Assembly (NCBI GenBank): GCA_902772945.1
Contig: CACYCU010000144.1
Span: 1-25,017, forward strand
Direction: 5' to 3'
DNA length: 25,017 bases
Origin: an uncultured bacterium
Lineage (GTDB): Bacteria > Cyanobacteriota > Vampirovibrionia > Gastranaerophilales > Gastranaerophilaceae
The position numbers and the translations under genes are program-made. Shown here one piece after another: positions 8,144 through 15,365 of this stretch. The notes below the pieces were generated by a model. That model saw nothing but the letters and a program-made list of their open reading frames with translations, did no database searches and was not told where the DNA came from. The number at the start of each line of letters is the position of its first letter. Position 1 is the stretch's first letter.

Positions 8144-9027
8144 AAAGTGGATTTACGGCGATTATCGGGCGTCCTAATGTAGGGAAATCAACATTATTAA
8201 ATCAAATATTAGGGCAAAAGATTGTAATTGCAACTGATAAGGCCCAAACTACAAGAAAAAGAATAAAAGGTATATATACAACTAATGAAGGTCAGGTCGT
8301 TTTTATTGATACTCCGGGAGTTCACAAACCATTAAACAAACTTGGTGAATTTTTGCTGGATGAGGCAAAAATTGCTGTCCCTGATGCAGATTTAATATTA
8401 TTTTTAGTTGACGGCTCTGAACCTGCAGGAAAAGGCGACAGATGGATTGCTCAGAATATTTTAGAAACAGATATACCTGTTATTATTGTTATGAATAAGG
8501 TAGATAAAGTTAAAAAAATAAATAAAATTGAAGAAAATTTAATTACTTATAAAACTTTATTTAACAAAAATTGCCCTGTTGTAAAAATTTCAGCGAAAAC
8601 AGGCCGCAATATTGATACTTTACTAAAAAATATATTCAAGAATCTCCCGGAAGGGGATTTGTTATATCCTGAAGATGTTGTAACAGAAGAATCAATGCGT
8701 GATGTTACAGAAGAAATTGTCAGAGAAAAGATATTATTAAACACATCTGATGAAATCCCTCATTCTGTTGCGGTAAAAATTGAAAGCTATACGGAAAGTG
8801 AAGATTTAGACAGGATTTATGCAACTATATATTGCGAAACAAAGAGCCAAAAAGGAATCTTAATTGGTAAAGGCGGCAGTCTTTTGAAAAAAATCGGGAC
8901 AGAAGCTCGGCTTGAACTTGAAAAAATAACAGAAAAAAAAGTATTTTTAGGATTAGAGGTTAAAGTAGAAAAAGATTGGCGTAAAAAGCAAAGTGCTCTG
9001 AAAAATTTTGGATACGAGCAAATCTAA
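8140..9027 (+). CDS. era: GTPase Era
   Basis: This 295-aa essential GTPase binds the 3' end of 16S rRNA and checks 30S subunit maturation. G1 is GRPNVGKS (residues 10-17), the switch I threonines lie in AQTTRKRIKG, G3 is DTPG (57-60), G4 is NKVD (119-122) and G5 is SAK (151-153). A type-2 KH RNA-binding domain follows, with GKGG at 243-246 and KKIGTEARLELEKI after it. Length and motifs are canonical. The start at 8140 gives the usual short N-terminus before the P-loop. Its stop overlaps that of the convergent response regulator by 4 nt. Confidence 0.97.
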   Translation: MKSGFTAIIGRPNVGKSTLLNQILGQKIVIATDKAQTTRKRIKGIYTTNEGQVVFIDTPGVHKPLNKLGEFLLDEAKIAVPDADLILFLVDGSEPAGKGDRWIAQNILETDIPVIIVMNKVDKVKKINKIEENLITYKTLFNKNCPVVKISAKTGRNIDTLLKNIFKNLPEGDLLYPEDVVTEESMRDVTEEIVREKILLNTSDEIPHSVAVKIESYTESEDLDRIYATIYCETKSQKGILIGKGGSLLKKIGTEARLELEKITEKKVFLGLEVKVEKDWRKKQSALKNFGYEQI

Positions 9028-9719
9028 ATATTAAGCTTATATCCGCCGCCATAGATTGTTTCAATATATTTTTTGCCGTCGGAAATTTTATCAATTTTGC
9101 TTCTCAAATGTCTTATGTGAACTCTAATAGTTTCGACATCATCATCAGGCGAATATCCCCAAATATCTTTTAAAAGTTTTGCTGATGAAACCATATTCCC
9201 GTGGTTCTGAAATAGCAAGTTAAATATGTCAAATTCTATTGGGGTTAATTTAGTCTGTTTATCACCAATTTTAACGCTATATGTTTCCGGTAGAAGTGTT
9301 ATCTCCCCAATAGACTGGAGTTCTCTGGTGGATGCACTTTCAGGAATTTGGTGTGTCCTTTTTAAAAGAGCTCTTACTCTGACTTGCAATTCCTCCATTT
9401 CAAAAGGTTTTACAAGATAATCATCTACACCAATATTAAAACCGTTTACTTTATCATTGATTTGTGAAAGAGCAGTTAGCATCAAAATAGGAATATCTTT
9501 TGTTTCAGAGTTCTGGCGAATTCTTTGTGCTACAGTAAAACCATCTACATCCGGCATCATAACGTCCAAAACAACAAGAGCCGGAAATTCTTGTTTACAC
9601 AATGCAAAACCGCTTATGCCGTCAAAAGCTTGAACAACTGAATATCCGTTCAATTCAAGATTGATTTTTATCAATTCGTTAATTGCTTTATCGTCATCAA
9701 TAACTAAAATCTTGTTCAT
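9024..9719 (-). CDS. OmpR/PhoB-family response regulator
   Basis: This 231-aa two-component DNA-binding regulator has a receiver domain (residues 1-118) with acid pocket D8/D9, phospho-acceptor D52 (VVLDVMMPDVDG), T82 and K104 (YLVKPFE). The winged-helix output domain spans about 135-231, with recognition-helix text WGYSPDDDVETIRVHIRHLR and the wing YIETIYGGGYKL. The phrase DDDVETIRVHIRHLR is reminiscent of cyanobacterial RpaA/RpaB-type regulators, so those are plausible relatives. No histidine kinase is adjacent, so it is an orphan here. The ATG lacks a Shine-Dalgarno and a promoter -10 lies exactly 6 nt upstream, which predicts a leaderless mRNA. Confidence 0.93.
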   Translation of the reverse strand: MNKILVIDDDKAINELIKINLELNGYSVVQAFDGISGFALCKQEFPALVVLDVMMPDVDGFTVAQRIRQNSETKDIPILMLTALSQINDKVNGFNIGVDDYLVKPFEMEELQVRVRALLKRTHQIPESASTRELQSIGEITLLPETYSVKIGDKQTKLTPIEFDIFNLLFQNHGNMVSSAKLLKDIWGYSPDDDVETIRVHIRHLRSKIDKISDGKKYIETIYGGGYKLNI

Positions 9720-9725
9720 ATTGAA

Positions 9726-9754
9726 ATTGTATATTTAAAAAATAATAATTTCAA
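9726..9754 (-). promoter_or_regulatory. Promoter for the response regulator, predicted leaderless
   Basis: On the minus strand, -35 TTGAAA (9754-9749), a 17-nt spacer, then -10 TACAAT (9731-9726). Six bases separate the -10 from the ATG at 9719, so the expected +1 is the A of the start codon. There is no Shine-Dalgarno sequence. Confidence 0.55.
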
Positions 9755-9767
9755 CAAATTTTGAAGC

Positions 9768-9798
9768 AAAAAAAATGACCCTGATATAAACCAAGGTC
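9768..9798 (-). terminator. Intrinsic terminator after the 443-aa gene
   Basis: Reading the minus strand, a 9-bp stem with two G-U pairs (9798-9790 with 9785-9777) closes a TTAT loop, followed by a run of eight Ts (9775-9768). The T-rich stretch on the other side makes it potentially bidirectional. Confidence 0.75.
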
Positions 9799-9850
9799 TT
9801 TTTCTTTCACTAACCTACCATTTTATTATGAGGAATCACTTCATAACTTT

Positions 9851-11182
9851 TTATGCTTTGGTGTCAACTTTTTGTTTGCAAAGATATTTTTTTGCATCAT
9901 ATCCACCATCCTCAACAGCTTTAACTAATGCATTAAAGTCATTGCCTGAATATTCATTTCCTTCGATTCTTATTTGGAATTTGCCGTCTTCATATCTTAC
10001 TTTGTCAGCAATTTCGAGTTTTTCATCTTTCCAAATCTCACGCATATCGGCTAAGAACTGGGCTTTTGTTTCTTTAATAGCATTTTCTTCTTTTTGTTTT
10101 TCTTCTTTTTCTTCAGCTTCAGCTTTTTTCTTATCTTCTTCTGCTATTTTTCCTGCATTTGTAGCTAAAGCTGCTTCTTTTTCTACTATTTTGTTGTATA
10201 TTTCCATTAGATTATTGGCAATTTTATGGTCATCATGCCATTCCATTAACCCGGTCCAGTCTCTTTCGGCCATTGCACTATGTACATTGCCAATATATTC
10301 TTCTATTTCTGATTGTTTAATGCCTGCAGCTTCAGCTCTTTTTACCAATGCATTAAGCATAATTGGTACATTTTCATTTTGCCAGCTGTCATTTACATCG
10401 TCAAATATTCTTGCAAAGAATCCGTCATTACCTTCTTTGCTATGTGTACCGTGTTTACCTTCCCAAGCTTTTACGATTTCAACTATATTACTTGCATTTA
10501 AATTTTGAACTATCGGATCAAGAATATCGTGATTTGTGCCGGGACATTCGACTGCTTGTTTTACTTGGAATGCTAAAGATGCTGCTTCATATGAATCTAA
10601 TGCAGGATCTAATGATGCAGGTCTTCCTGTTTCAGGATCAACATCAGTGTCGCCTACTTTAACTGAGCCTGCACCGTCAGCAGAACCATCTGCACCGTCT
10701 GTTCCGTCAGTTGATGTTCCGTCTCCTTGTGCTGCTTGTTCAGCTTTTGCTTTTTGAGCTGCTGCAACTTTGTTTTGTACAGCCATCATTACTTGTTGAA
10801 CTAATTCTTGAACACTATCTTTTTCTTTTCTTACATCATCTACAGACATGTCCATTCTTAATGTTGATGTTAGCTCTTGTTCTTTTGCTTCAATTTTTTT
10901 CAATTCTTCTTGAAGCGCATTTTTATCTTCTTCAGACAAGTCTTTTGATTGCATAGCGGAAGAAATTGCATATTTTGCTTGTGCAAGTGACTGTCCGATG
11001 TTTTTAATTTCATCTGATACTCTCTGAGCAGCACCTTGAGCATATGCAGCTTGTTGGCCCATAATTGTAGGACAAGTTTGTTGCATTGGATTTATGAAGC
11101 ATGCATTTTGATATCCAAACGGTATATTTTGTTGCATTGCTGCAAAATTACTGTAATTGTATCCCCCGAGTGCTTGAAACAT
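9851..11182 (-). CDS. Unknown Ala/Glu-rich coiled-coil protein, 443 aa
   Basis: I do not recognise this family. The start ATG 11182 has a strong AAGGAG upstream. Residues 1-45 are aromatic and Gln/Asn-rich (MFQALGGYNYSNFAAMQQN, then FINPMQQTCPT) with no signal peptide. Residues 50-150 are predicted coiled coil (DLSEEDKNALQEELKKIEAK). A Gly/Asp/Ser/Thr spacer (TDGTDGADGSADGAG) divides it from a second helical half, which includes a highly charged helix with EEDKKKAEAEEKEEKQKEEN. The last 60 residues look globular (VRYEDGKFQIRIEGNEYSGN). It is probably cytoplasmic or secreted without a signal peptide. The upstream element is shared with the neighbouring 94-aa gene, which suggests co-regulation. 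The gene has its own terminator. Confidence 0.7.
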   Translation of the reverse strand: MFQALGGYNYSNFAAMQQNIPFGYQNACFINPMQQTCPTIMGQQAAYAQGAAQRVSDEIKNIGQSLAQAKYAISSAMQSKDLSEEDKNALQEELKKIEAKEQELTSTLRMDMSVDDVRKEKDSVQELVQQVMMAVQNKVAAAQKAKAEQAAQGDGTSTDGTDGADGSADGAGSVKVGDTDVDPETGRPASLDPALDSYEAASLAFQVKQAVECPGTNHDILDPIVQNLNASNIVEIVKAWEGKHGTHSKEGNDGFFARIFDDVNDSWQNENVPIMLNALVKRAEAAGIKQSEIEEYIGNVHSAMAERDWTGLMEWHDDHKIANNLMEIYNKIVEKEAALATNAGKIAEEDKKKAEAEEKEEKQKEENAIKETKAQFLADMREIWKDEKLEIADKVRYEDGKFQIRIEGNEYSGNDFNALVKAVEDGGYDAKKYLCKQKVDTKA

Positions 11183-11210
11183 AATTTTTCTCCTTGGTAA
11201 TTTCCCCGTA

Positions 11211-11244
11211 TTTATATAAAGTATTTTTTATATAAATAATTGCT
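11211..11244 (-). promoter_or_regulatory. GCAATT/AT-dyad element upstream of the 443-aa gene
   Basis: On the minus strand, GCAATT (11243-11238) is followed by two copies of the palindrome TTTATATAAA separated by 6 nt (11236-11227 and 11220-11211). Similar elements occur upstream of the genes at 11633 and 18102. The element begins 61 nt before the start codon. A promoter or operator role is inferred. Confidence 0.45.
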
Positions 11245-11289
11245 TTAATTGATTTTAATATTGTTATACAACTCTCAAAACCCACATAT

Positions 11290-11332
11290 ATAAAGAAAAA
11301 AGGTTTGTTAATATTTCTTAACAAACCTTTTT
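11290..11332 (-). terminator. Strong intrinsic terminator after the 94-aa gene
   Basis: A perfect 15-bp stem (11297-11311 with 11318-11332) closes a 6-nt loop. On the minus strand the stem ends in a T-run (TTTTTTCTTTA). It lies 17 nt past the stop of the 94-aa gene. T-rich flanks on the plus side could make it work both ways. Confidence 0.85.
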
Positions 11333-11348
11333 AATATTTTTTTATTAT

Positions 11349-11633
11349 TTAGCACCACCATCCGCAGCCGCTGTTGTTTGGTAAAATTCCAAAAAGCATT
11401 GGATTGATTTGCATTAATTGCGGATTGTTAGCTAAATAGTATGTAATTGGCGGATACCCTGCCGGAAGTTGGACATATTGGTTTTGCATACCGAAGTCTC
11501 TTACAACACCTCTGCCTGTTCCTCGCCAAGCGCATAAATCAACAGGCGGAAATGCAACATCATAACCCGGAACTACTTGATTGGTTGTACCTGATCCAAA
11601 GATTGTTGAACCGCTAAATAATGAACTAATCAT
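11349..11633 (-). CDS. Unknown small protein with Cys/Trp-rich C-terminus, 94 aa
   Basis: I do not recognise this family. I start it at ATG 11633, which has AGGAG at 9-nt spacing. An in-frame TTG 9 nt further upstream would directly abut that AGGAG and is unlikely. The sequence is Gly/Pro/aromatic-rich (AGYPPITYYLANNPQLMQIN) and ends NNSGCGWWC, with little charge. The upstream element and adjacency link it to the 443-aa gene, whose N-terminus is likewise rich in Asn/Gln/Tyr/Pro. They may act together, but no function can be named. Flanking regulatory sequences (Shine-Dalgarno, terminator) make it a convincing gene. Confidence 0.7.
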   Translation of the reverse strand: MISSLFSGSTIFGSGTTNQVVPGYDVAFPPVDLCAWRGTGRGVVRDFGMQNQYVQLPAGYPPITYYLANNPQLMQINPMLFGILPNNSGCGWWC

Positions 11634-11663
11634 AATAACCAACTCCTATATAACTAACCTTAC

Positions 11664-11696
11664 TTTTATAAAGTTTTTTTCTTATAAATAATTGCT
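11664..11696 (-). promoter_or_regulatory. GCAATT/AT-dyad element upstream of the 94-aa gene
   Basis: On the minus strand, GCAATT (11695-11690) is followed by ATTTATAAG, an A-run and CTTTATAAAAG, an imperfect dyad. It closely matches the element at 11211-11244 in sequence and in distance to the start codon (62 against 61 nt). Confidence 0.45.
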
Positions 11697-11760
11697 AAAT
11701 ATTCCAAAACTAACGACACAAAAACTTCTAAAAGTGTTGAAAAATCGACTTTTATACAGC

Positions 11761-12417
11761 TTAACAATTCTTCATAAAACATTCAATAATATCTTTTTTT
11801 GTCAGATCTGGGTTTATTTCTTTTATTGAAATTATCGACGATGTATCAATTTGTTCTTTGAAAATAGCTTCCAAAAGGGTTTTATTATAATCGTATAAGA
11901 TAGAGCCGTGTTGAAGAATATAACCATTTTTTCTAAATTGAGCCGAACCTATGAGTTTTTTATTTTCAAAGCATAAATCTGCTCCTGTTGAAATTAGCAT
12001 ACAATAGTCGATGTGACCTTTATATTTTTTTATTCCGCCAAAATCAAGTTCAATTCCGAGTTTTTGAAAATTCTGTATTAATATTTGCGAAATTTCTTTA
12101 TATGATTCTGTTACATTTTCTCCATTTTGCAAATATGAAACAGGGCATATGAAGCTGTATGTAATTTCATCATCATGCAGCAAGGCTCTTCCTCCGGTTA
12201 GTCTTCTGACTATATCAATGTTATATTTTTTTAGTAGCTCGTAGTCTATAAAATCTTCTTTTTGATTTCGTCCGAGTGAAACGCATGCGGGTGACCAGCC
12301 ATATAATCGAAAGATTGGCTCTTTTTGTTCTGTTTTGATAGCATGTTCAAGCAAATCACTGTCGATTTGCATATTTTCTTTACCGGTTTTAATTTCAAAA
12401 GGTATTTTTTGCATCAT
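11761..12417 (-). CDS. Lipoyl/octanoyl transferase or ligase (BPL/LplA/LipB fold)
   Basis: This enzyme attaches lipoate or octanoate to lipoyl domains of 2-oxoacid dehydrogenase or glycine-cleavage proteins. The 218-aa form from ATG 12417 shows RRLTGGRALLH (71-81) with HDDEITYSF, the acyl-adenylate/acyl pocket signature, and GSAQFRKNGYILQHGSIL (157-174) with K154 just before it. Cys139 or Cys149 could be the thioester cysteine of LipM-type octanoyltransferases. I cannot choose between LipM and a short LplA; the accessory C-terminal domain of LplA is absent. A TTG 30 nt upstream would extend it, but an ATG-ATG preceded by GAGAAAAAG is better. The coding region overlaps the upstream 299-aa gene by 23 nt, so it is in that operon. 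Confidence 0.82.
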   Translation of the reverse strand: MMQKIPFEIKTGKENMQIDSDLLEHAIKTEQKEPIFRLYGWSPACVSLGRNQKEDFIDYELLKKYNIDIVRRLTGGRALLHDDEITYSFICPVSYLQNGENVTESYKEISQILIQNFQKLGIELDFGGIKKYKGHIDYCMLISTGADLCFENKKLIGSAQFRKNGYILQHGSILYDYNKTLLEAIFKEQIDTSSIISIKEINPDLTKKDIIECFMKNC

Positions 12418-13294
12418 CTTTTTCTCTGTTTGAGAGTTCAGTTTCAAATTGTGTGAATACTTCGTTCCCTACAAATTGTTCAAGAGCTGCCCTTTTGGCT
12501 AAAAATTCAGAACGGGCTTTCATTTGATTATCAAGAGCAGTCCTGTAGTACGCATCTGTTACCAATATAACATCTTTTGTCATATTTTGAGCAATGTTAT
12601 AATTTTTTTTCCTTTCAGCCACAATTTTATCAATAAATTTTACTTTTTTTCTTGCTATCATATAGTTATAATAGAGATCTATGGTCTTCTGTTGTAGATC
12701 TTCTATTTTTCGAACTAAAATTATCATGTCAGCATCAGTAACTTTTGTATATTTATAGTTAAGAGCTTTTGTATCTTGTGACATTATGCCCAGAATATTG
12801 CCCCCTAAAAGTGAACCCGCAGCTATTGCTGGACTGCCGAAGCCTGCACCGACAAGAGTTGACATTCCCGCAATTGTCGTTAAAACTTTTTTGATTGATT
12901 TTTCATCAGGTTTATCTTCATCAGGATTTGCAAGTTTGTATAATGCAAAACTAATAGTATCGCTTTGTGATGCTGCACCTTGCCACAAAACAGACAAATC
13001 ACCTACTAAATCTTCTTGTTCAAGTTCCAAATCGGCAGCTACTTCTCTTGATATTTGTTTAATACTCAAATCAGCGTACGTTAAATCATTTACATCAAAT
13101 TGCTGAACATCTTTTTTTACATATTCTTGGTGAATAAGGTTGTTAGCTTTTGCATCCGTGTATTCTTTTTCCGGCTCGTCAGAAAGACCTGATCTGTATG
13201 CAGGTTTATGAGGAGTGGTTAAATCATCCAAAGTGATTGCAAATGATGGCATTACAATATTTAATAAAAGGCAAAATATTATGAATTTTTTCAT
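12395..13294 (-). CDS. Exported paralogue B, TolC-like helical hairpin, 299 aa
   Basis: No named family is recognised. The signal peptide is clear: MKKFIIFCLLLNIVMPSFA, with probable cleavage after Ala19. The segment LVGDLSVLWQGAASQSDTIS leads to a Gly/Ala-rich hydrophobic region (about 138-172) that could insert in a membrane. Long helices follow (185-285) whose text (IEDLQQKTIDLYYNYMIARK and YYRTALDNQMKARSEF) resembles the alpha-barrel hairpins of TolC-type outer-membrane factors. It is paralogous to the gene immediately upstream: LWxG, FALxKL, LxxLQxKxIxxYYNY and a final YxxxxxNxxxxxxxF are shared. The two genes share ATGA (13291-13294), so translation is probably coupled. Confidence 0.65.
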   Translation of the reverse strand: MKKFIIFCLLLNIVMPSFAITLDDLTTPHKPAYRSGLSDEPEKEYTDAKANNLIHQEYVKKDVQQFDVNDLTYADLSIKQISREVAADLELEQEDLVGDLSVLWQGAASQSDTISFALYKLANPDEDKPDEKSIKKVLTTIAGMSTLVGAGFGSPAIAAGSLLGGNILGIMSQDTKALNYKYTKVTDADMIILVRKIEDLQQKTIDLYYNYMIARKKVKFIDKIVAERKKNYNIAQNMTKDVILVTDAYYRTALDNQMKARSEFLAKRAALEQFVGNEVFTQFETELSNREKDDAKNTF

Positions 13295-14190
13295 TTTTTC
13301 ACCGCCTTTTCTCCCAAAAGAGTCGCATCATAATTAAATTGGTATAGATTAAGTTTATCTACAACTTTTTTACCGGCAAGTCTTTGGAGTTCCAGATGAT
13401 ATTTTTTTGCATTTTCCATATGGTAAAATTCGTCAACTCTCATGTTGTCATATAGGGAAGACGAAATTGCAATTTCCATCAAATCTTCATTATCGAGAGC
13501 ATTGGTATAATTTTTGTTGTATAGCAAAAGCTTTTGTCTGGATTCTTTTAATTGTGAAAGTGAACTTTTGTAATTGTAATACGCATTAATTATTTTGTCC
13601 TGCAGATTTTCGACAAGTCCTGCAAGTTCAATAAGTTCTGTATCGGTAAGCGGAATTTCTGTTGGCATATTTTTTCTATTAATAAAGTTTTGAGCCAATC
13701 TCCCTGCTGCAAATGCTGATGATTGAATGGCATAATCAGCACCAAGAAGTGATGGTGCTAATGATGCTCCTGAAACTATTGCAGATAGAGTTTTTGCCAT
13801 CAAAGAGGAGTGAATCCTTCTTTGGCTTTCCGGTGTGGAAAGTTTTTTTAGGGCAAAACCTATTACTTGATTGTTTTCAACAGTACCTTTCCATAGGTTT
13901 TCGATATCTTCCATATCTTTTTCTTTTTGCAGTGCAATAAGTTCTCTAAGCATTTCTTCATCATTAATCAAAAGAGATTCCTTTGTATTAATTTTATTTT
14001 TCGGAAGTTGAATTGTTTGTGTTTCCACCCCTGAGAGTGTAACTTCATTTGAAGAATACAGTAAAGGCTGCTGGCTGTTATATATCTTTGTTGATACAGG
14101 CATCATTTCGGGCTCTGTTTCTCCCCAAAAAGCTTCTGCGCAAACGCTGCAACCTGATAATATTAACAAAATTGTCAAAATCTTTTTCAT
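13291..14190 (-). CDS. Exported paralogue A, likely lipoprotein, 299 aa
   Basis: This is the tandem partner of the gene at 12395-13294. I start it at ATG 14190, giving the same length (299 aa); an in-frame TTG 18 nt upstream would spoil the signal peptide. The N-terminus MKKILTILLILSGCSVCAEA has lipobox L-S-G-C14, so it may be lipidated, although cleavage after AEA is also possible. Shared features with paralogue B are IENLWKGTVENNQVIGFALK, an Ala/Gly/Ser-rich hydrophobic middle, and the ELIELAGLVENLQDKIINAY plus YNYKSSLSQLKESRQKL hairpin. The two may form a hetero-oligomer in the envelope. There is no Shine-Dalgarno, and a TATAAA box 6 nt before the ATG suggests a leaderless transcript. It heads the operon with paralogue B and the lipoyl transferase. 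Confidence 0.65.
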   Translation of the reverse strand: MKKILTILLILSGCSVCAEAFWGETEPEMMPVSTKIYNSQQPLLYSSNEVTLSGVETQTIQLPKNKINTKESLLINDEEMLRELIALQKEKDMEDIENLWKGTVENNQVIGFALKKLSTPESQRRIHSSLMAKTLSAIVSGASLAPSLLGADYAIQSSAFAAGRLAQNFINRKNMPTEIPLTDTELIELAGLVENLQDKIINAYYNYKSSLSQLKESRQKLLLYNKNYTNALDNEDLMEIAISSSLYDNMRVDEFYHMENAKKYHLELQRLAGKKVVDKLNLYQFNYDATLLGEKAVKK

Positions 14191-14196
14191 AATAAC

Positions 14197-14225
14197 TTTA
14201 TAACACAATTAATTTATAAATCCAA
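14197..14225 (-). promoter_or_regulatory. Candidate leaderless promoter for the paralogue operon
   Basis: On the minus strand, -35 TTGGAT (14225-14220), a 17-nt spacer, and -10 TATAAA (14202-14197). Six bases separate the -10 from the ATG at 14190. This is the same geometry as the response-regulator promoter, and again there is no Shine-Dalgarno. Confidence 0.45.
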
Positions 14226-14303
14226 TGATTGATTTTGGTCTACATCAAATGTATGTTATTCAAATTTCAAAAAACCTCTATTATGTAATAACGGAGGAGA
14301 AAA

Positions 14304-15044
14304 TTGACAATACATTCATCAACAAAACAAAATCTTTTTTGTCAAAAAGCTGATGCAATGCGCTTTGACAGTTTGTATAAAGAAGCAGTAGGCTTGTATC
14401 TTAATGCAATATTAATTGATCGAAAAAGTGCACAAAGTTATTTTGGACTTGGAATTTGTTACAAAAATTTGCATGATTATAAAAAGGCTATTAAATATTT
14501 GGAAATTGCTGCATCAATAAAAGAAGATTATTATGATGCATATTATGAATTGGGTGTTTGTTATCAATTGGAAGGTAAAAATTGCGGTGCAATAAAAAAT
14601 TTTATAAAAGCAATTCAAATAAAACCTGATAGTACAGATGCAATATTGCAGCTTGGTGTTTCCCATGAAATGTGCGAAGAATATGACTTGGCCTTGATGA
14701 TTTATCAAAAATTGATTGAAAACTCTCCGGATTTTGTAAAGGCGTATGATCAAAAATCTTCTCTTGAAATGAAAATGCAAAATTACAAAAATGCATCAAT
14801 AACTCTTAATAAATTGATAAAGAAAAAGTCTGATTATTACAGTGCATATGCAGGTATTGGTGTTTGTTTTGAAAAATTGGGTAAATTGTCAAGCGCCGCA
14901 AGATATTATAGAAAATATCTGTCATTGAACCCTTTTTCTGCTGAGAGAGATTTTATTGTTCAAAGATTGTATAAAATAAAATGTAATAAAAAGGAATTTG
15001 GTCCTTTTAATAGAAAAACTCCTTTAAAATTGTTAGAAAAATAA
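14304..15044 (+). CDS. Tetratricopeptide-repeat protein
   Basis: This 246-aa protein consists almost entirely of TPRs. About six 34-residue helix-turn-helix units are visible, with signatures such as SYFGLGICYKNLHDYKKAIK, AYYELGVCYQLEGKNCGAIK and AYAGIGVCFEKLGKLSSAAR. It has no signal peptide or TM segment, so it is presumably a cytoplasmic protein-protein adaptor. The start is TTG 14304, decided by GGAGGAG at 14293-14299. A basic tail (KIKCNKKEFGPFNRKTPLKL) ends the protein. It stands upstream of the 64-aa gene, nusB and ftsY on the same strand. A partner cannot be named. Confidence 0.88.
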   Translation: MTIHSSTKQNLFCQKADAMRFDSLYKEAVGLYLNAILIDRKSAQSYFGLGICYKNLHDYKKAIKYLEIAASIKEDYYDAYYELGVCYQLEGKNCGAIKNFIKAIQIKPDSTDAILQLGVSHEMCEEYDLALMIYQKLIENSPDFVKAYDQKSSLEMKMQNYKNASITLNKLIKKKSDYYSAYAGIGVCFEKLGKLSSAARYYRKYLSLNPFSAERDFIVQRLYKIKCNKKEFGPFNRKTPLKLLEK

Positions 15045-15108
15045 ACTAGCCAGTTGGGCAGGTGTCAAATTCTTGGTAAAATAATATAATTTTATCGGAG
15101 GGTTGATT

Positions 15109-15303
15109 ATGAACAATACTGTTTCGGGAGAGTTGTCTGATATTATAGATTCTTTGGATAAAATGGAAACTGTTACAAAAGTTCTTAACCAGACAATATT
15201 TGAAGATAAAGACTTTAATATCGGAGACAGTCAAAATTTGTGCTCAGTTCTTTTAAGAGAAATCAATTATACAAAATCAAAAATTTCCAAATTAAGTAAT
15301 TAA
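15109..15303 (+). CDS. Unknown small acidic helical protein, 64 aa
   Basis: I start it at ATG 15109, where GGAGGG sits 8 nt upstream; an in-frame TTG 6 nt further upstream abuts that site. The sequence (GELSDIIDSLDKMETVTKVL then DFNIGDSQNLCSVLLREINY) suggests two helices. A TATAAT at 15085-15090 could be its -10. It is not a known nusB partner. The good ribosome-binding site and clean spacing support a real gene of unknown function. Confidence 0.6.
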   Translation: MNNTVSGELSDIIDSLDKMETVTKVLNQTIFEDKDFNIGDSQNLCSVLLREINYTKSKISKLSN

Positions 15304-15304
15304 T

Positions 15305-15333
15305 TTGTAGATATAAATTTTTCGTGCTAGTAT
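15305..15333 (+). promoter_or_regulatory. Candidate promoter for nusB-ftsY
   Basis: TTGTAG (15305-15310), a 17-nt spacer, and TAGTAT (15328-15333), which continues as TAGTATAAAT. The same -10 wording occurs before cysK and the 588-aa gene. The nusB ribosome-binding site AGAAGGA follows. Confidence 0.4.
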
Positions 15334-15365
15334 AAATCTTGAAATACAAATAGAAGGAAAAAAAT

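Noticed and set aside
9828..10757. Several plus-strand reading frames, one of 226 codons, opposite the 443-aa gene
   Set aside because: They are antisense to a gene with a good ribosome-binding site and terminator, and their Ser/Phe/Leu-rich text is what the opposite strand of Glu/Ala/Lys codons gives.
11700..11760. Possible terminator after the lipoyl transferase gene
   Set aside because: Only a 6-bp AAAAGT/ACTTTT stem with a 12-nt loop and a broken T-run; too weak to list.
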